Below, piece by piece: positions 40,641 through 52,104 of a stretch of DNA of 64,000 bases. The translations under genes were made by a program, and so were the position numbers. The notes beneath the pieces were generated by a model. That model was given only the letters and a program-made list of their open reading frames with translations. It ran no database searches and had not been told where the DNA came from. Within the stretch, counting starts at the first letter, position 1. Every line of letters starts with the position of its first letter. Origin of the DNA: Hetaerina americana (lineage: Eukaryota > Arthropoda > Insecta > Odonata > Calopterygidae); NCBI GenBank assembly GCA_022747635.1, contig JAKTNV010000001.1, forward strand, positions 29,181,990-29,245,989. The letters are read 5' to 3'.

Positions 40641-43600
40641 CCGAAAACAAAGAAATGATGACAAGGGTTAGTCCAGGCAGGTTTTCTTTGGGCCCAGGAT
40701 AGGAATGACACACTGCTGTACCTATAAGCACTGGCTAACGCGATAAAAAACACCCTTAAAAGAAAGCACATTATACATCGACTCCCTATTTAACTCTGCG
40801 TAAATTCAACTGCCCTTAATTTTATCCAATATGTTAAGTATGTTTTATCCAAGTTGCCATTATCCTACTACCTCATATTCTACATTACAGTCTTCAACGT
40901 CACATTACCATTCAATATAGTACCCTGAATCCACTCGTTCTACCTCCTAAGAATTTATTCCAACAGTATTCTCTCTTCCCGTATAAATTCTTCCTTTTTT
41001 TGCTTCCTACTTAATATCCAAGAAAATGAAAATAAAAATACGTGAATGAAAATCGATCGAGGATTCTAGATAGGAGCTATTCTACTAGATTACGTATGAA
41101 GGGCAGGAATACAAATTCAATAAAGTACACGAACATTAAAAATATTCTCGTTAAAAATCAAAATAAAAAGGTAATTAAAAGATTCAATGAAATTCCAGAA
41201 AGAAAACAATTGATGATGAAGAGAAATGTGAAGGATAATTCTATGAAAAGCCTTTGGAACAGCGCGACAATGACGAAAGTGAGGATGAGAGGGCGTAAAT
41301 AGATAATATCAGAGTAAAATTATTGAAAAATCATAATGAACCATGTAATCATTGAAAGAATCGTAAAATAAATTAAAGTAGGACGCTTGATTTCCCTTGC
41401 CAGTGAAAATTCACCGCCTTTTTCGATTTTTTATTTTTTTCTAAGAAATGCTCACACTTCTTATAATTTAAAATCCTCATAAAATTGTCATTAAGTGAAA
41501 TAAAACCGTGATTAAGAGAGAACAAGTGGGTATGCGAATTAAAGTATAGCACTACATATTTTTCGAAACATACAATTTCTCGTATCCCACTGTGTTAAGG
41601 GAATGGCATCGAGAACTGGAATTCAGTGATTTTATTTTTTTATTATACTAGACTTTCTTATGAAAGAAGATTCTTATCGATTACGGTAATTTTGAAGCAA
41701 ACACGAATGCAAAATTTAGGAACACTTTCACCTCGTTATTTCGCACATAATTTGTTTTTTGACGATTATTTCGAAACTTATACCATGGTCAAAGAAGAGT
41801 GAAATTTGACAAAAGATATGTCAAACAGTAAGAATGCACTCAATCCAAAAGGGAAGACTACGAAAGACAGAAATAAAAAATTGAAGAAATCAAACTATAC
41901 CTCAAAATATAAGTCAATAATGAGCCGAAGTAATACGAGCAAATCGTATAGTAAATAATTCATGCCTCAGTATCTGAAATGTGACCTATCTATGGCAAAT
42001 TAAAACTAGAAAATAACACTCTCCTTTCAAATGAATACGGTGCTCGTCGAAGTTAAAGGCTAATGTTTGGCAAACTCCGCGCCAGGGAAAGTATAAATAA
42101 TCGCATAACCTCCAGATCCAAGTTTATTCCTCGTTTGGTGGCGCAGTTGAAATAATAGGCGAGCTTTCCGAAGGTCAGCGATTGATGCCCGGTGACGGGA
42201 AACTTTATTCCGAATTTTTCCGAATCCCTCTCGAGTGATGAACGGAGAGATCCTCAAGGACAGCACACACTCTTTCGGAAGGGACCGTAAGCAGCGTGAT
42301 CCTTCGGCGCCATTTCCTAAGGACAAGCTACGTCATGTTTAGGATTTATCTCTCAACGTTCTCCGCCAGCCACAATGATGGCGGGTGAATAGATCGAAAT
42401 GAAAGCGTTGGAATGGAAGGTTAGTGATAATTCCATCGGAGAAAATATTACTGCAATTAAAAATTATCAACATGTTATTCAGCTGTTGAATGTCGCTGGA
42501 TTTTTGCAAGGCGTTATTAACTTGAAGGTTATTTTCATCGATCTGCTTTTTGGATTTAAATTTTTTTAACCTCACCGTGTTTTTCTCACGTATTGAACAA
42601 TATCACTTGACATACCCACACTCATGTCAATAGGAAATATGTACATTTAAAAACCCAAGGAATTGTTAATTAAGTTTGATTAACCGATAAAATGTCTTTT
42701 AGTAGTATTTTGTGATTCAATATAAGTTTAAAATAAAAAAAAATGAATGAATATAAATAAGAATAGTGCCAATTCTATCTTACGATGACTGAGATCGCAG
42801 GAACAAGGATCTAGAGTAACACGCATTAAACATCTACCAAGGATTGAAAAAATGCCGACACGTTGGCACTGCCAATGCCTGGGAGGTGGTAATAAAAACC
42901 GGCATTTGTGGGGATCGTGGAAACCACGAGGTCATTGTTTTACGTGTCTCCGAGCTGATGCGTGCGCAATTACCCCTTACGTTTAATGTATGCGCGTACG
43001 TGGGTTTAGAGGCGCGTCGACACAAGGTTACTAGCGCCTCCTTACCACCTTAAAGGTTAAATAATTGTGAGCGACTAAAGCCAAAGAAATGATTGCTTGA
43101 AAATGATTCAGTGAGTGATACAACTGAATGAACTGTAATCATCGAGCGATGCATTCCCAAAGAATTATCATCATGCTCCCATCGTTCTATGGGACTGAAG
43201 TATTTGGTTCCCTCTGGCCCCTGCTGGCTCATGATTAAATCATTTCTTTTTACCGTAACTGGATAATATGCGTTGAGTGGATCAAAGCTGATCGCTCAAA
43301 GGGTGAATTTCTCCTTAATCCAGCGGAATAACCTAGTAATCACGCTTCTGAAACCACTTTCAAGCACTGTATCGTTTTTGTCGAGTTGCCAAAGCCAGAG
43401 ACATCTTGCATATGGTCGGAAATATGACAACCTCCAGTGCATTGAAATTGCCTGGCCAACACCCTATTGCCAAGGGAAGAGATTTTGCGAGCTCATCACG
43501 CGCTGCTTGCTCCCCTTTAATACATTCACGCGACATACTAGTATGAATTTTAAACGAGCGCATGGAGTTAAATTTTAGAAATGTATCTGTGAGTGAAAGT

Positions 43601-43798
43601 AACGGTTTGACATTTTACAGGGATATTAAAATGACAATGAGATTATATATAACGATTTGCATGAGTGCTCGGATTCCACCGTTGCTGACGCATGGAAAAG
43701 GGAGGGCAAATACAGGCGAGCAAAGCCATTGGAAGACTCTTGATTAAAGGAGAAAGTTTCAGATTTTCACCCTTCTATCATAGGGTTCTTGCGAGCTT
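40641..43798. other. AT-rich, no gene seen
   Basis: This is one of the longest island-free stretches. Short frames such as 41042-41302 (Lys/Asn/Arg-rich) reflect A-rich composition. Nothing is recognised. Confidence 0.5.
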
Positions 43799-43810
43799 TT
43801 CTACTTTCGT

Positions 43811-44085
43811 AGTAGTAGTAGTATTTACGGGAGGCGACCGACAGCTGAGGTCATTTGCGCCATTATGGATGGATAGGAAAGGATGAAGAGTGGAGAGAAA
43901 CCCGGCGTCGGCATTAGCCTACTCTTTAGGAAAGGCGCCGAGGGGTCCACAGCGTACTCCCTCAAAGTGCTCTCCACAAAGCACCTCAAGTAGGGATCGA
44001 GATACCACTGAAATATATTCAACACTGCCGGGATTTGAACCCGGGACCTCTGGGTGGGAATCCAGTACGATAGCCACCGCACCAA
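43811..44085 (-). mobile_element. tRNA-derived SINE, copy 1 (complete, with target duplication)
   Basis: On the minus strand the 5' head carries box A TGGTGCGGTGG (44074-44084) and box B GGTTCAAATCC (44031-44041), an RNA polymerase III promoter spaced as in a tRNA gene. A unique body follows, ending in a CTACTACTACT-type tail at 43811-43822. A 12-bp direct repeat, TTCTACTTTCGT, flanks the element at 43799-43810 and 44086-44097. Relative to copies 2 and 3 it lacks about 24 bases (the CGTCCGTCGGATGGGACG segment) in the body. It is non-coding and relies on a LINE partner for movement. Confidence 0.9.
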
Positions 44086-44415
44086 TTCTACTTTCGTTCA
44101 CCGTCAGGGTACGAAATGCTACCGGCCATCTACCGCATATAAATCATGGCTTTGGCAAGTCGGAGGAGGAAAGTGTATACGTCAATTGACGAGTTTTAGC
44201 AGGGAGATTGAATGAGAGTTCCGCATGAGGGATGTGGTGTTTTGTGTCCGACTTATCCAAAGTATCAGTCCCGGATGCTGAATAAGGAAGGAATCGGTGG
44301 GGGAGAAATGCAGAATCATTTCGCATTGCGAGTCGGTTTCAAAATGTGGTCACGCCGTCGGACCACTGCTTTTTGACATCAACCCTCACCCGGCATCAAC
44401 CATTCCGCTCACTCA

Positions 44416-44417
<2 letters not shown>

Positions 44418-44450
<33 letters not shown>
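44418..44450. repeat. (CA)n microsatellite
   Basis: About 16 CA units, followed by CGCGGCCC. It sits at the edge of the GC-rich stretch 44450-44770. Confidence 0.95.
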
Positions 44451-44451
<1 letters not shown>

Positions 44452-44584
44452 GCGGCCCAGCCAAGTAATTCCGTCTCATTCTCTCGCAAGTCAGAGGAAG
44501 TGAGTCCGATCTGTCCTTGGTCCAGGTGCGCAGCGAACGCTGATTTTGCATTGGCATCCTCCCCGATGCATGAAGACGGCGGCC

Positions 44585-44598
44585 GGGGGGGGGGGGGG
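44585..44598. repeat. Run of 14 G
   Basis: This is the longest homopolymer in the window, in GGCC-G14-CAGCAGCGACGCG. Similar G runs occur at 19741-19750, 33112-33121, 51622-51630, 55218-55227 and 59200-59210. Run lengths may be affected by assembly error. Confidence 0.9.
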
Positions 44599-46699
44599 CA
44601 GCAGCGACGCGCGAGGGACGAAAAGCCCTGGTGGAAGAGGATGCGGATGAGAAACCCGCGGGGAGGATGGAATCCGAGCATGGGGAACACTCATCACGGT
44701 GATAAAACTCTTTCACCCTTAATTTGAAGTCGAATGAAGGGGGGGTTCGGCTTGGCGAATGAGGGAGGGATGCTGTCGGTCCGAAATAAGTACATGGATC
44801 GTGAGGAAGGCAAGATTAGATGTGTCCGCTAATCATCGGAGTAAAATTAACTTTCAATTTTCTACCCCCCTCTCTCTCCGTCTTAAAACTTCAGACTTGT
44901 CATATATTCCTTCTCCAATCAAGTACTTGGTTCCCCAGATTAAATAATTTTAGAAGCAATAATACTGGTGCTAAACAATGTTTAGAAAATAAAAATATCG
45001 TCTTATTTTCTGCTATCTAAACCTCCTACTACGGGAACGACAACATTATTTTTCAGACAGGCTTCAATGATTTATGGAACTCACTTCGTGTTACCGTATC
45101 TTTACAATCAAGATTTGTAAAACAGCGCCTAACTCATTAATGTATACTTTGTGGCTTCAAACTCAAGTTTTCTCAACATTAAAGTATTTTGGGGTAGAAC
45201 TTTTTACAATATTTGCAGAGTTTTTTTCTAATTCAGGCAACTCATTACGGGTTATTTAAAAATTGTTTTTTTCGCTGGACTCTATTACTCAAGTAAAAAA
45301 TCCTTCGTGAGACTGTTCAATACTACATAATGGAGTGTACAGTGATAAAAACCGGGCGCGTAGATTAAATAATATCTTCATTCCTAAGTCCTTAAAACTG
45401 CAGAATCGAACGCATCATTTTACGAGTAACTTCTTCCTTAAGGAACTTTTTATCTCTTGATCATACTACTGGTCTTACAACATAGACTAGCAAATAGGAT
45501 AACTTATAGTTCGTAATAACACACACACCTGAGGGTCCACTGAATTTCAGTAAACTACGACTTATATTACGTAGAAATTTCAAAAATTAAGTTAAAACCT
45601 TTAACACTCTATATGCGCTATATTTTAGGTTAAAGATTGATGATGCTAAAAGCTACATGTAAATGGGGCACTGGAAAAGTCCAGTTTATTGGCCTTTTGT
45701 CACGATTTAACGTATGATTGACCAAAAATATCCAAGCACGATCCCGAATAACCCAGATTTTTGGAGCTAATCAAAATATAAAAAAATATTTTAATATCGA
45801 ATAAATATTGCTTAGTCCACGATCATCGAGGCTTTTCATGATGAAAGTAATTCCAAAACAGCCTTGGTTACCAAAATTTCATGACAGAACCCTCGTCATT
45901 CATTCAGTGACACAATTGACCTCGGCAAGTTTCACGTTCAAGTACGCAACTTAAAATGTATACTAACGCAGTTGAAAGTTCTTCTTGGCACTCCCCTAAA
46001 AGTTAGATGGTGGGTGATTTTTTCCCGTCAAACCACGAATCAGTGATCATTATCTTATATTTTATTACCAGACCACACCAAATAAAGGAGAATGACCCAA
46101 TTTTTGGTGAACGACTTCCAGGAAAGGATAAAATGAACGAAGCAGTAAAATGTGTAGCTGGTGAGATAAAAGGTATCCGATAAAAGAACTTTTATTTGCA
46201 CCCCCTTGGCCTACGGTTGCAATATATTATGTATCCTCAGACACGGAAGCTCTAATCGAGAAAAATTTGATGAACATATTTTGAATCAACAAAAATATTT
46301 TTGACCGCGGAAATGCATTCATTTTGATTCTCCCAACGATCACGAAACTCTTGAAAACTCCGGTGAACCTTCGTAACCTTATTCTTCCAAGTAAAAGTTA
46401 ATCATCTCAATCGTCTTAATAAATAATGACTTATTTTATGCAATTAGAAAGGTTATACAAGTATTAATGAATATCATATGAAAAATAATGCCATCGATAC
46501 GGTCATTACAGCTGAAAACATGCTCATCAACATACTTAAGTTAAAGGAGCCGGTTCCACTACAAAGGAGCAGTCGCTGAAATCATGGGCAGCCCTTATTA
46601 AACTGCGTCTACTCTTTGAAATAGCCTCAGTCACCGGCGTAAAAGCCCTGTATATTCAAGTAAAATTCCTCAACCTCACAATTGTTTAAGCCACTCTGG

Positions 46700-47560
46700 C
46701 GAGCGTATGCCGTCGTTGAGAAATGCTTAAAACTTCGCGGCGATTGCGCGACGACCAAATGGACCCGACTGAGTTGAATTTTTGCATGAATCACATCTTT
46801 TTCTGGAATTGTCGCCGCGTGAGATATGCCCACCAGGACGTTTCCAAAAACGCTTATTTCGGGCACCCCTTCATGTGTTTGTGTGTGTGGTTCCAAATCG
46901 GACCGACGCGGAAACACACGAGCTTTCCCCCCACCCTTCGAGTTGATTGACACCGCGGCGGGTCTCGCGGGGAAGGAGTGCAGAACGAATAGCTTCCCCG
47001 CCCACAACCTACGTAATGCCCTCCAGGCCGGCCCACACCCACATCACCGTGCGTGACAGCCAACCCTTTCCTTGCCTCCCCCGCCCTCGATTGATCCGGG
47101 GCAGAAGAGACTGATTAATTCGCACCGATCGCCCCCGCCTCCCCCGGAGTGGGTGGAGGGGGCGGTCGGTGGGAGGAAAGTGAAAGCGCGGCCGCACTTC
47201 TCCTTGCACCTTCCAACACGGCGCTATTCTCGCTGCGTCGGAATTCACCATCGATCGACGAGAGATTCGAATGTAAAATATGTGATGGGATGAAGAGAAG
47301 CAGGAAGTCTGCCAAGGAAGGCCGGTTACCGCGGGCATCGTGCGAGCGCTCGCAGACGTGCCTCCGATCTCCGGGGGGTGACGCAAGCGCGGCGGCCGAC
47401 GAGGCGAACGCCGCCTTGCTCTTAAATAATAGACTGGTAGATTATAACTGCGAGACAGAATTTCTCGTCGCTAATTTCTTCGGGATGACACGCCGACATT
47501 CACGCCCAGCATCGCGCACCCATCCCGACGGAGGACGTTCACTGGAAAACATCCGCAAAT
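46700..47560. promoter_or_regulatory. CpG-rich island 2 kb downstream of the Hr4 exon
   Basis: A long CG-rich block (GCGGCGGGTCTCGCGGGG, GACGCAAGCGCGGCGGCC). Frames of 125-137 codons on both strands are unfamiliar and have no matching splice pair. Proximity to the exon makes it a candidate intronic regulatory module; this is inference only. Confidence 0.25.
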
Positions 47561-49484
47561 AACTATGACGCCACTGGGATGGAACAAATACTCTCAAATG
47601 CCTAGAACAAGCTAAGTAATTGATGTCCTTCCGTGTCTAAATCTTCCGGCAAAACAATTTACAAGGCATGTATCATAAATAATAATTACCCTCAAAGGAG
47701 AAATAAAATACTGATATGGGAAAAAGTTATATAGATGAGATAATTACGGGATCCCGCGAATTAAAACAGTAAATAACTTAGGTGCTGTAAAGGCCTAATA
47801 ACTAAGGAACTGCTTGGGGTGATTTTGAGAGGCAGGTCGATTTGAATAACATAAAAAACCCGCTCGAGACGAATGAAAAACCATACGATTCTCGTTCAGG
47901 TCGTTGCTAAAACGTTTATGCAGTAAATAACCTCTGGGTTGTGGGTAATGCATTGGAACTAGAATACGTAGTTTATCAACAGTGGCCATTCAGGAAATAA
48001 TTTTAAATACAGTAGATGTATAAAGCTGTACCCGTAAGAAAGTTTATTTGTCTGCGCTATAAGAAAAAATGCATTGCTATCGCTATGAAGAATCTGGCTT
48101 TCATTCAAGGCTGCGTGTCGTTAGACAGACATTAGGCATTCATTGAGTTCAAAAGCACGCATAGAAATATATTATGACCTCTACGCTGTATGCCGGGCGA
48201 ACCTAATGAAGACATGGAAGTTATCGAAGGTTCTTTATTGCGGAAAAACAACAAAGACATTATGACCAGAAGCCTACAAATCTATCTCTAGCTGTAGAAA
48301 ACTAAATTGCTTAGCTCCGCATAAAATTAAAACTGTGGGCATGGTTGCGAACTTGGATGCACTCGAGGGAGACGTTTAACAATGTATAGAAACGAACACG
48401 GGAGGACATCGGTACGCGGCCACGGCGCGACTTTAACGAGCGAGAGTTAGCGAATGAAATTGCTCGCGTTTAAAACGGTCGAGCGATAGCGAGATTTGGA
48501 CTGTCCGTGACCGCCAGGCGCAAAGAAAAGTGACAGTCCGTAAGAATTAAAGTGAAAACGAGCGAATATGGCAGGCACGAGATGGTTATCAGCACGCCAC
48601 TGAGAGGCAGCGCACAGCGCCAACTGGCCTTAACATTAATCCGATCTTCGCGACCTGCCCCTGGCTCCAGTCCACACGCCGCGCTCGCTTCAGTTTTCCC
48701 CTCGGTACGGGAGGATGGCGGCGAGAGAAAAGGAAAGTTGGTTGACGCTTGTAATTTCACTGTTACGAGAGTTTTCGCACTCAGTGGTTCTTCTCCTCAG
48801 ATTGACGACGTGGCGTCGGAATCCAAATGCGAGGATCGGTCTGCGAGAGATTAATCTCTGTGCGGAGTGAGTGATGTGTCTCGACGGAGGACGATCGGAA
48901 GGATTACCATGCGACTCCTCGGAACGGCAGTTGTTGGTTAATTACATAGGCATTGAAAAGGCGAGACCTTAGTTAATCATGGGAGTTCACATTAACTAAG
49001 ATATATTGAGCAAAATTTTAGAAAAGTAACATTTGTTATGCTATCAGCAGGAAATATTCCGCGTATTCTTTTTAATGTTTAAAAACATTTTGAAGATTGG
49101 TTCTACTTGTTCTTTAGGGGGCCAATCATTAAAATTCACGCCGCAGTAAAGTCAAATGGAAAAAGAAAAGAAAGATATCTTCCACCTAAGCTGAAAATTC
49201 TTAGTCGACAGATTTAGCTCTGAAATCTGTTTTGGACGCATAAAATCATTATGGAGGCACAACACGAAGATTTCAAACAGAATGAAAATGCATGGATACC
49301 GGCCATCAGTCCATATAACGGAATAACAGATCCGAATTGACGATTACTTTTAGAAATATGAAATTTGAGGCTACACGACAATAATGAAACAGAACGCACA
49401 GCGAAATTAATGGGACAGTATAAAACTGAGAATAAAAAAACTCATCACTCGGCACGTTATTTTTCTCTGAAGAGTAGAGAAGTA
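47561..49484. other. AT-rich DNA with a CpG island at 48360-48930
   Basis: The island, centred about 0.85 kb downstream of the Hr4 donor, has dispersed CGAGCGA/AGCGAGA motifs and no long GA run. It reads as intron sequence if the Hr4 exon is real. Confidence 0.4.
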
Positions 49485-49493
49485 TGTACTCAC
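49485..49493 (-). other. Splice donor of the Hr4 exon
   Basis: The minus strand reads GCGATG|GTGAGTACA, a full GTRAGT donor consensus directly after the conserved peptide. Donor and acceptor bracket a 105-base exon. This combination makes a chance open frame unlikely. Confidence 0.75.
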
Positions 49494-49593
49494 CATCGCT
49501 GCCGCACCGCGAGTCCACCTTCCTCCTCTTCAGCTTCAGATCTTGGAACAGACTCATGGTGTGCACTTCACAAAGGGCCGTCGTTAGGGTCAT
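49494..49593 (-). CDS. Hr4: First coding exon of nuclear receptor HR4 (partial gene)
   Basis: Read on the minus strand, the ATG at 49593-49591 opens 33 codons plus one base: MTLTTALCEVHT followed by MSLFQDLKLKRRKVDSRC and GSD. From memory, insect HR4 proteins (Drosophila DHR4, Manduca MHR4, Tribolium HR4) begin MTL and shortly afterwards carry MSLFQDLKLKRRKVDSRCSSDGES; here one Ser is Gly. HR4 is an orphan nuclear receptor of the ecdysone response, acting in the nucleus at moulting and metamorphosis, with a DNA-binding domain far downstream of this segment. The exon ends in phase 1, splitting a Gly codon, so the next exon should continue with the ES-ADTSTSSPDL-type stretch; I did not find it in the window. 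The frame is open through the acceptor, so an isoform with an upstream coding exon is possible. Family assignment rests on recall of a 20-residue block, not on an alignment. Confidence 0.78.
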
Positions 49594-49598
49594 AATTC

Positions 49599-49623
49599 CT
49601 GAAAAGAGAGAGTTGAGGGTTAA
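49599..49623 (-). other. Splice acceptor with branch-point and polypyrimidine tract (Hr4 exon)
   Basis: On the minus strand the sequence reads GGTTAACCCTCAACTCTCTC, then TTTTCAG and the exon GAATTATG. TTAAC is a good branch-point match about 20 bases before the AG, and a clean pyrimidine tract follows. The acceptor leaves only 5 bases before the ATG, so at least one upstream 5' exon must exist at a higher coordinate. Confidence 0.75.
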
Positions 49624-51754
49624 CCGGTGGTCAAAAGCATTTCGCAACGTAGAGACTTTTAAATTTCAATGTAAATCTTTACATCTGATCAATATGCCCA
49701 TGAATTCACCGGGGCAAACATTTCCGTTTGGACTTCTAGCTAACGGTTCTCGTCTCGTTATCATAATGCCCTTGCAGCACTCTTTCAAATTTATAAACAA
49801 TGGCAAATACCGTCACTGCTAATGGCCGGAGAATTTATTAACGGTTCTAAAGCCCGCTCTCTTTTATTCGAAAATAATCACGCGTCCACTTATTCATACG
49901 TGCGATTATTCATAGCTTGTTGAGGTCAGCGAAAGCGGACGTTGCCTCCCACAACACTATGATCAATGCGCTGAAATAGTGGGTGCACCAATCAAATTAC
50001 AATTGTTTTCCGTTCCATCGCCACATACCGATTGGTAAGGTTAGGTTTTTTAATACCTACGTCACAACGTTGCGAAACTGATGCGTGAAAGCCTTAAGGT
50101 TATCAATCAAAAGTGTTATCCTGAATTTCTCTGTTTTCTGATTCCGATAAATAATAATAAGTGGAAATAGACTAGTCGGCATTTGCCATTCGAGTATTTT
50201 AAAAGCCATCAGGCTCCATTCAAAGGGAATCCAACATTCCCTATTGGACCTAGAATCTCCACTTTAAAAATCTAATGACTCTTTAAGCAATGAAAAGAAG
50301 ACTCCAAGTGCCCAACGAAAATATCACCGTTTACAAAAGAGATCCATTCATGTTTTATGATATGTACACATATCGTAGATAAAACAAAAAAATAATTATG
50401 TGGAACGGAATAATTGGTACGGAAATCTTGTAAAAAATGCGCAGAAAAAGCAATGGAAAAACTGAGTTACTGTGATTATTATACGAGTAAAATGTCGGAG
50501 TAATTCGGGGAGTAGTAGTAGTTTTGAGGGGAGGCGACCGACAGCTAAGGTCATTTGCGCCATAGGAGATGGACAGGAAAGGATGAAGGGTGGAGAGAAA
50601 CCCGGCGTCGGCATTAGCCTACTCTTTACGAAAGGCGCCAAGGGGTCCGCAGTTTAACGTCCCATCCGACGGACGGCGTACTCACTCAAAGTGCCCTCCA
50701 CAAAGCACCTCAAGTAGGGATCGAGATACCTCTGAAAAATATTCAACACCGCCGGGATTTGAACCCGCGCCCTCAGGGTGGGAAGCCAGTCTCAGTAAAT
50801 AATCTAAAATTAATGAACCGATCAAAGGAGTCCTGGCCCAGAACACAACCCCGAGCATGTGCATATAGGGCGTCATTAATTTTGTGGCATGTTCTTAAAT
50901 TGATAAATAGTTTCCAGGTGATGATGTGAAGGCAAACAACATAAACGGGCAGTTAGGAAAAGGTATATTTAAAAAATACATACTAAAGCAGAAGCACAAC
51001 GTTCAACACTAATTCGCTGTTTCTTAAAGAGACCGTAAACATTTCGATGAATGATAGCAATAATCGATGACATTTCATTCATGAAAGACAACTCACCGTA
51101 AAAAGAGGATTCAAGGGCAAATAGGAGGGATTTGTTTTCATCACAAACGTCATAAATTGAAAATTATGATACCAGAGCATATTTAAAGTCTGCAATATAT
51201 AGCATTATAGATGATTACTACTACGACAGGGATCAGCTGCGACCAGAAATAGGCATTAAGCGTGCGAAATTCACGTCAAAATAGTCACAGTAAGAGAAGC
51301 AATTCCTAATCCATGGCCACCAATCGATTTCTCACAAAGCTATGATAACCAGGAAATGACACCACTTAGTATACAAAATATCATTAGAAATTAATTATTT
51401 GAAGTTGATGACTAAATATTTAGCGCCTTTTATAATTGCTATTCTACATTTAGCAGTATTTCATAAATTTTGTTCAGGTATCATTTTTCAAATTATTAGT
51501 CCAATATGGTATTATTAATTTTTACAACTCGCAAATTCAACGGATTTTTCAAAAAATATATTTTCTGATATTTGTTTCTCTTTCTTCTAACAGGCTGCGA
51601 GCGTTCAGTTGTAGAGCTGGAGGGGGGGGGCTTGGCAAATTTGACGAACCCAAAGTGAAGATAATCTCTATGAATGTGTGAAATAATTCAAGATAGGAAA
51701 ATAGGTGAATTACAAGGATTGTTAGTTGGATTGAGTGCGTCATCGATCTGAGGG
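49624..51754. other. AT-rich DNA upstream of the Hr4 exon
   Basis: Apart from SINE copy 2, nothing is recognised. No obvious 5' exon donor for the Hr4 transcript was found here. Confidence 0.4.
50511..50790 (-). mobile_element. tRNA-derived SINE, copy 2 (5'-truncated)
   Basis: This is the same family as 43811-44085, on the minus strand. The tail AGTAGTAGTAG is at 50511-50521. The body includes the 24-base segment missing from copy 1. Box B (GGTTCAAATCC complement) is present. The homology stops at 50790 within the tRNA-like head, so box A is lost and the copy is probably not transcribed on its own. I found no clear target-site duplication. It lies about 0.9 kb upstream of the Hr4 exon. Confidence 0.9.
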
Positions 51755-51773
51755 ACGAGTTGCCAAATGTGGG
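51755..51773. repeat. Target-site duplication, left side of SINE copy 3
   Basis: These 19 bp are identical to 52086-52104. The next base differs (G versus A), which sets the boundary. Confidence 0.93.
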
Positions 51774-52085
51774 GATCGAGATGGTGCGGGGGCTAACGTA
51801 CTGGCTTCCCACCCTGAGGGCGCGGGTTCAAATCCCGGCGGTGTTGAATATTTTTCAGAGGTATCTCGATCCCTACTTGAGGTGCTTTGTGGAGGGCACT
51901 TTCAGTGAGTACGCCGTCCGTCGGATGGGACGTTAAGCCGCGGACCCCTTGGCGCCTTTCGTAAAGAGTAGGCTAATGCCGACGCCGGGTTTCTCTCCAC
52001 CCTTCATCCTTCCCTGTCCTTCCCCTATGGCGCAAATGACCTTAGCTGTCGGTCGCCTCCCCTCAAAACTACTACTACTACTACT
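51774..52085 (+). mobile_element. tRNA-derived SINE, copy 3 (complete, young)
   Basis: On the plus strand, box A TGGTGCGGGGG lies at 51782-51792 and box B GGTTCAAATCC at 51825-51835. The head has a tRNA-like anticodon arm around TTCCCAC. A body of about 230 bp follows, then an (ACT)n tail at 52068-52085. A perfect 19-bp target duplication, ACGAGTTGCCAAATGTGGG, flanks it at 51755-51773 and 52086-52104. The undecayed duplication argues for recent insertion. Its orientation is opposite to copies 1 and 2. Confidence 0.95.
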
Positions 52086-52104
52086 ACGAGTTGCCAAATG
52101 TGGG
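52086..52104. repeat. Target-site duplication, right side of SINE copy 3
   Basis: This is the exact partner of 51755-51773 and begins immediately after the TAC tail. Confidence 0.93.

Larger units (their letters stand above)
44098..46699. other. GC island to 44770, then AT-rich
   Basis: Apart from the (CA)n and G14 runs, the island contains CCGATGCATGAAGACGGCGG. 44771-46699 is AT-rich and shows nothing recognisable. Confidence 0.45.

Noticed and set aside
42060..42326. Minus frame containing GSGGY, recalling a kinase glycine loop
   Set aside because: No VAIK lysine, HRD or DFG motif is present in the frame or nearby, so it is a short chance match.
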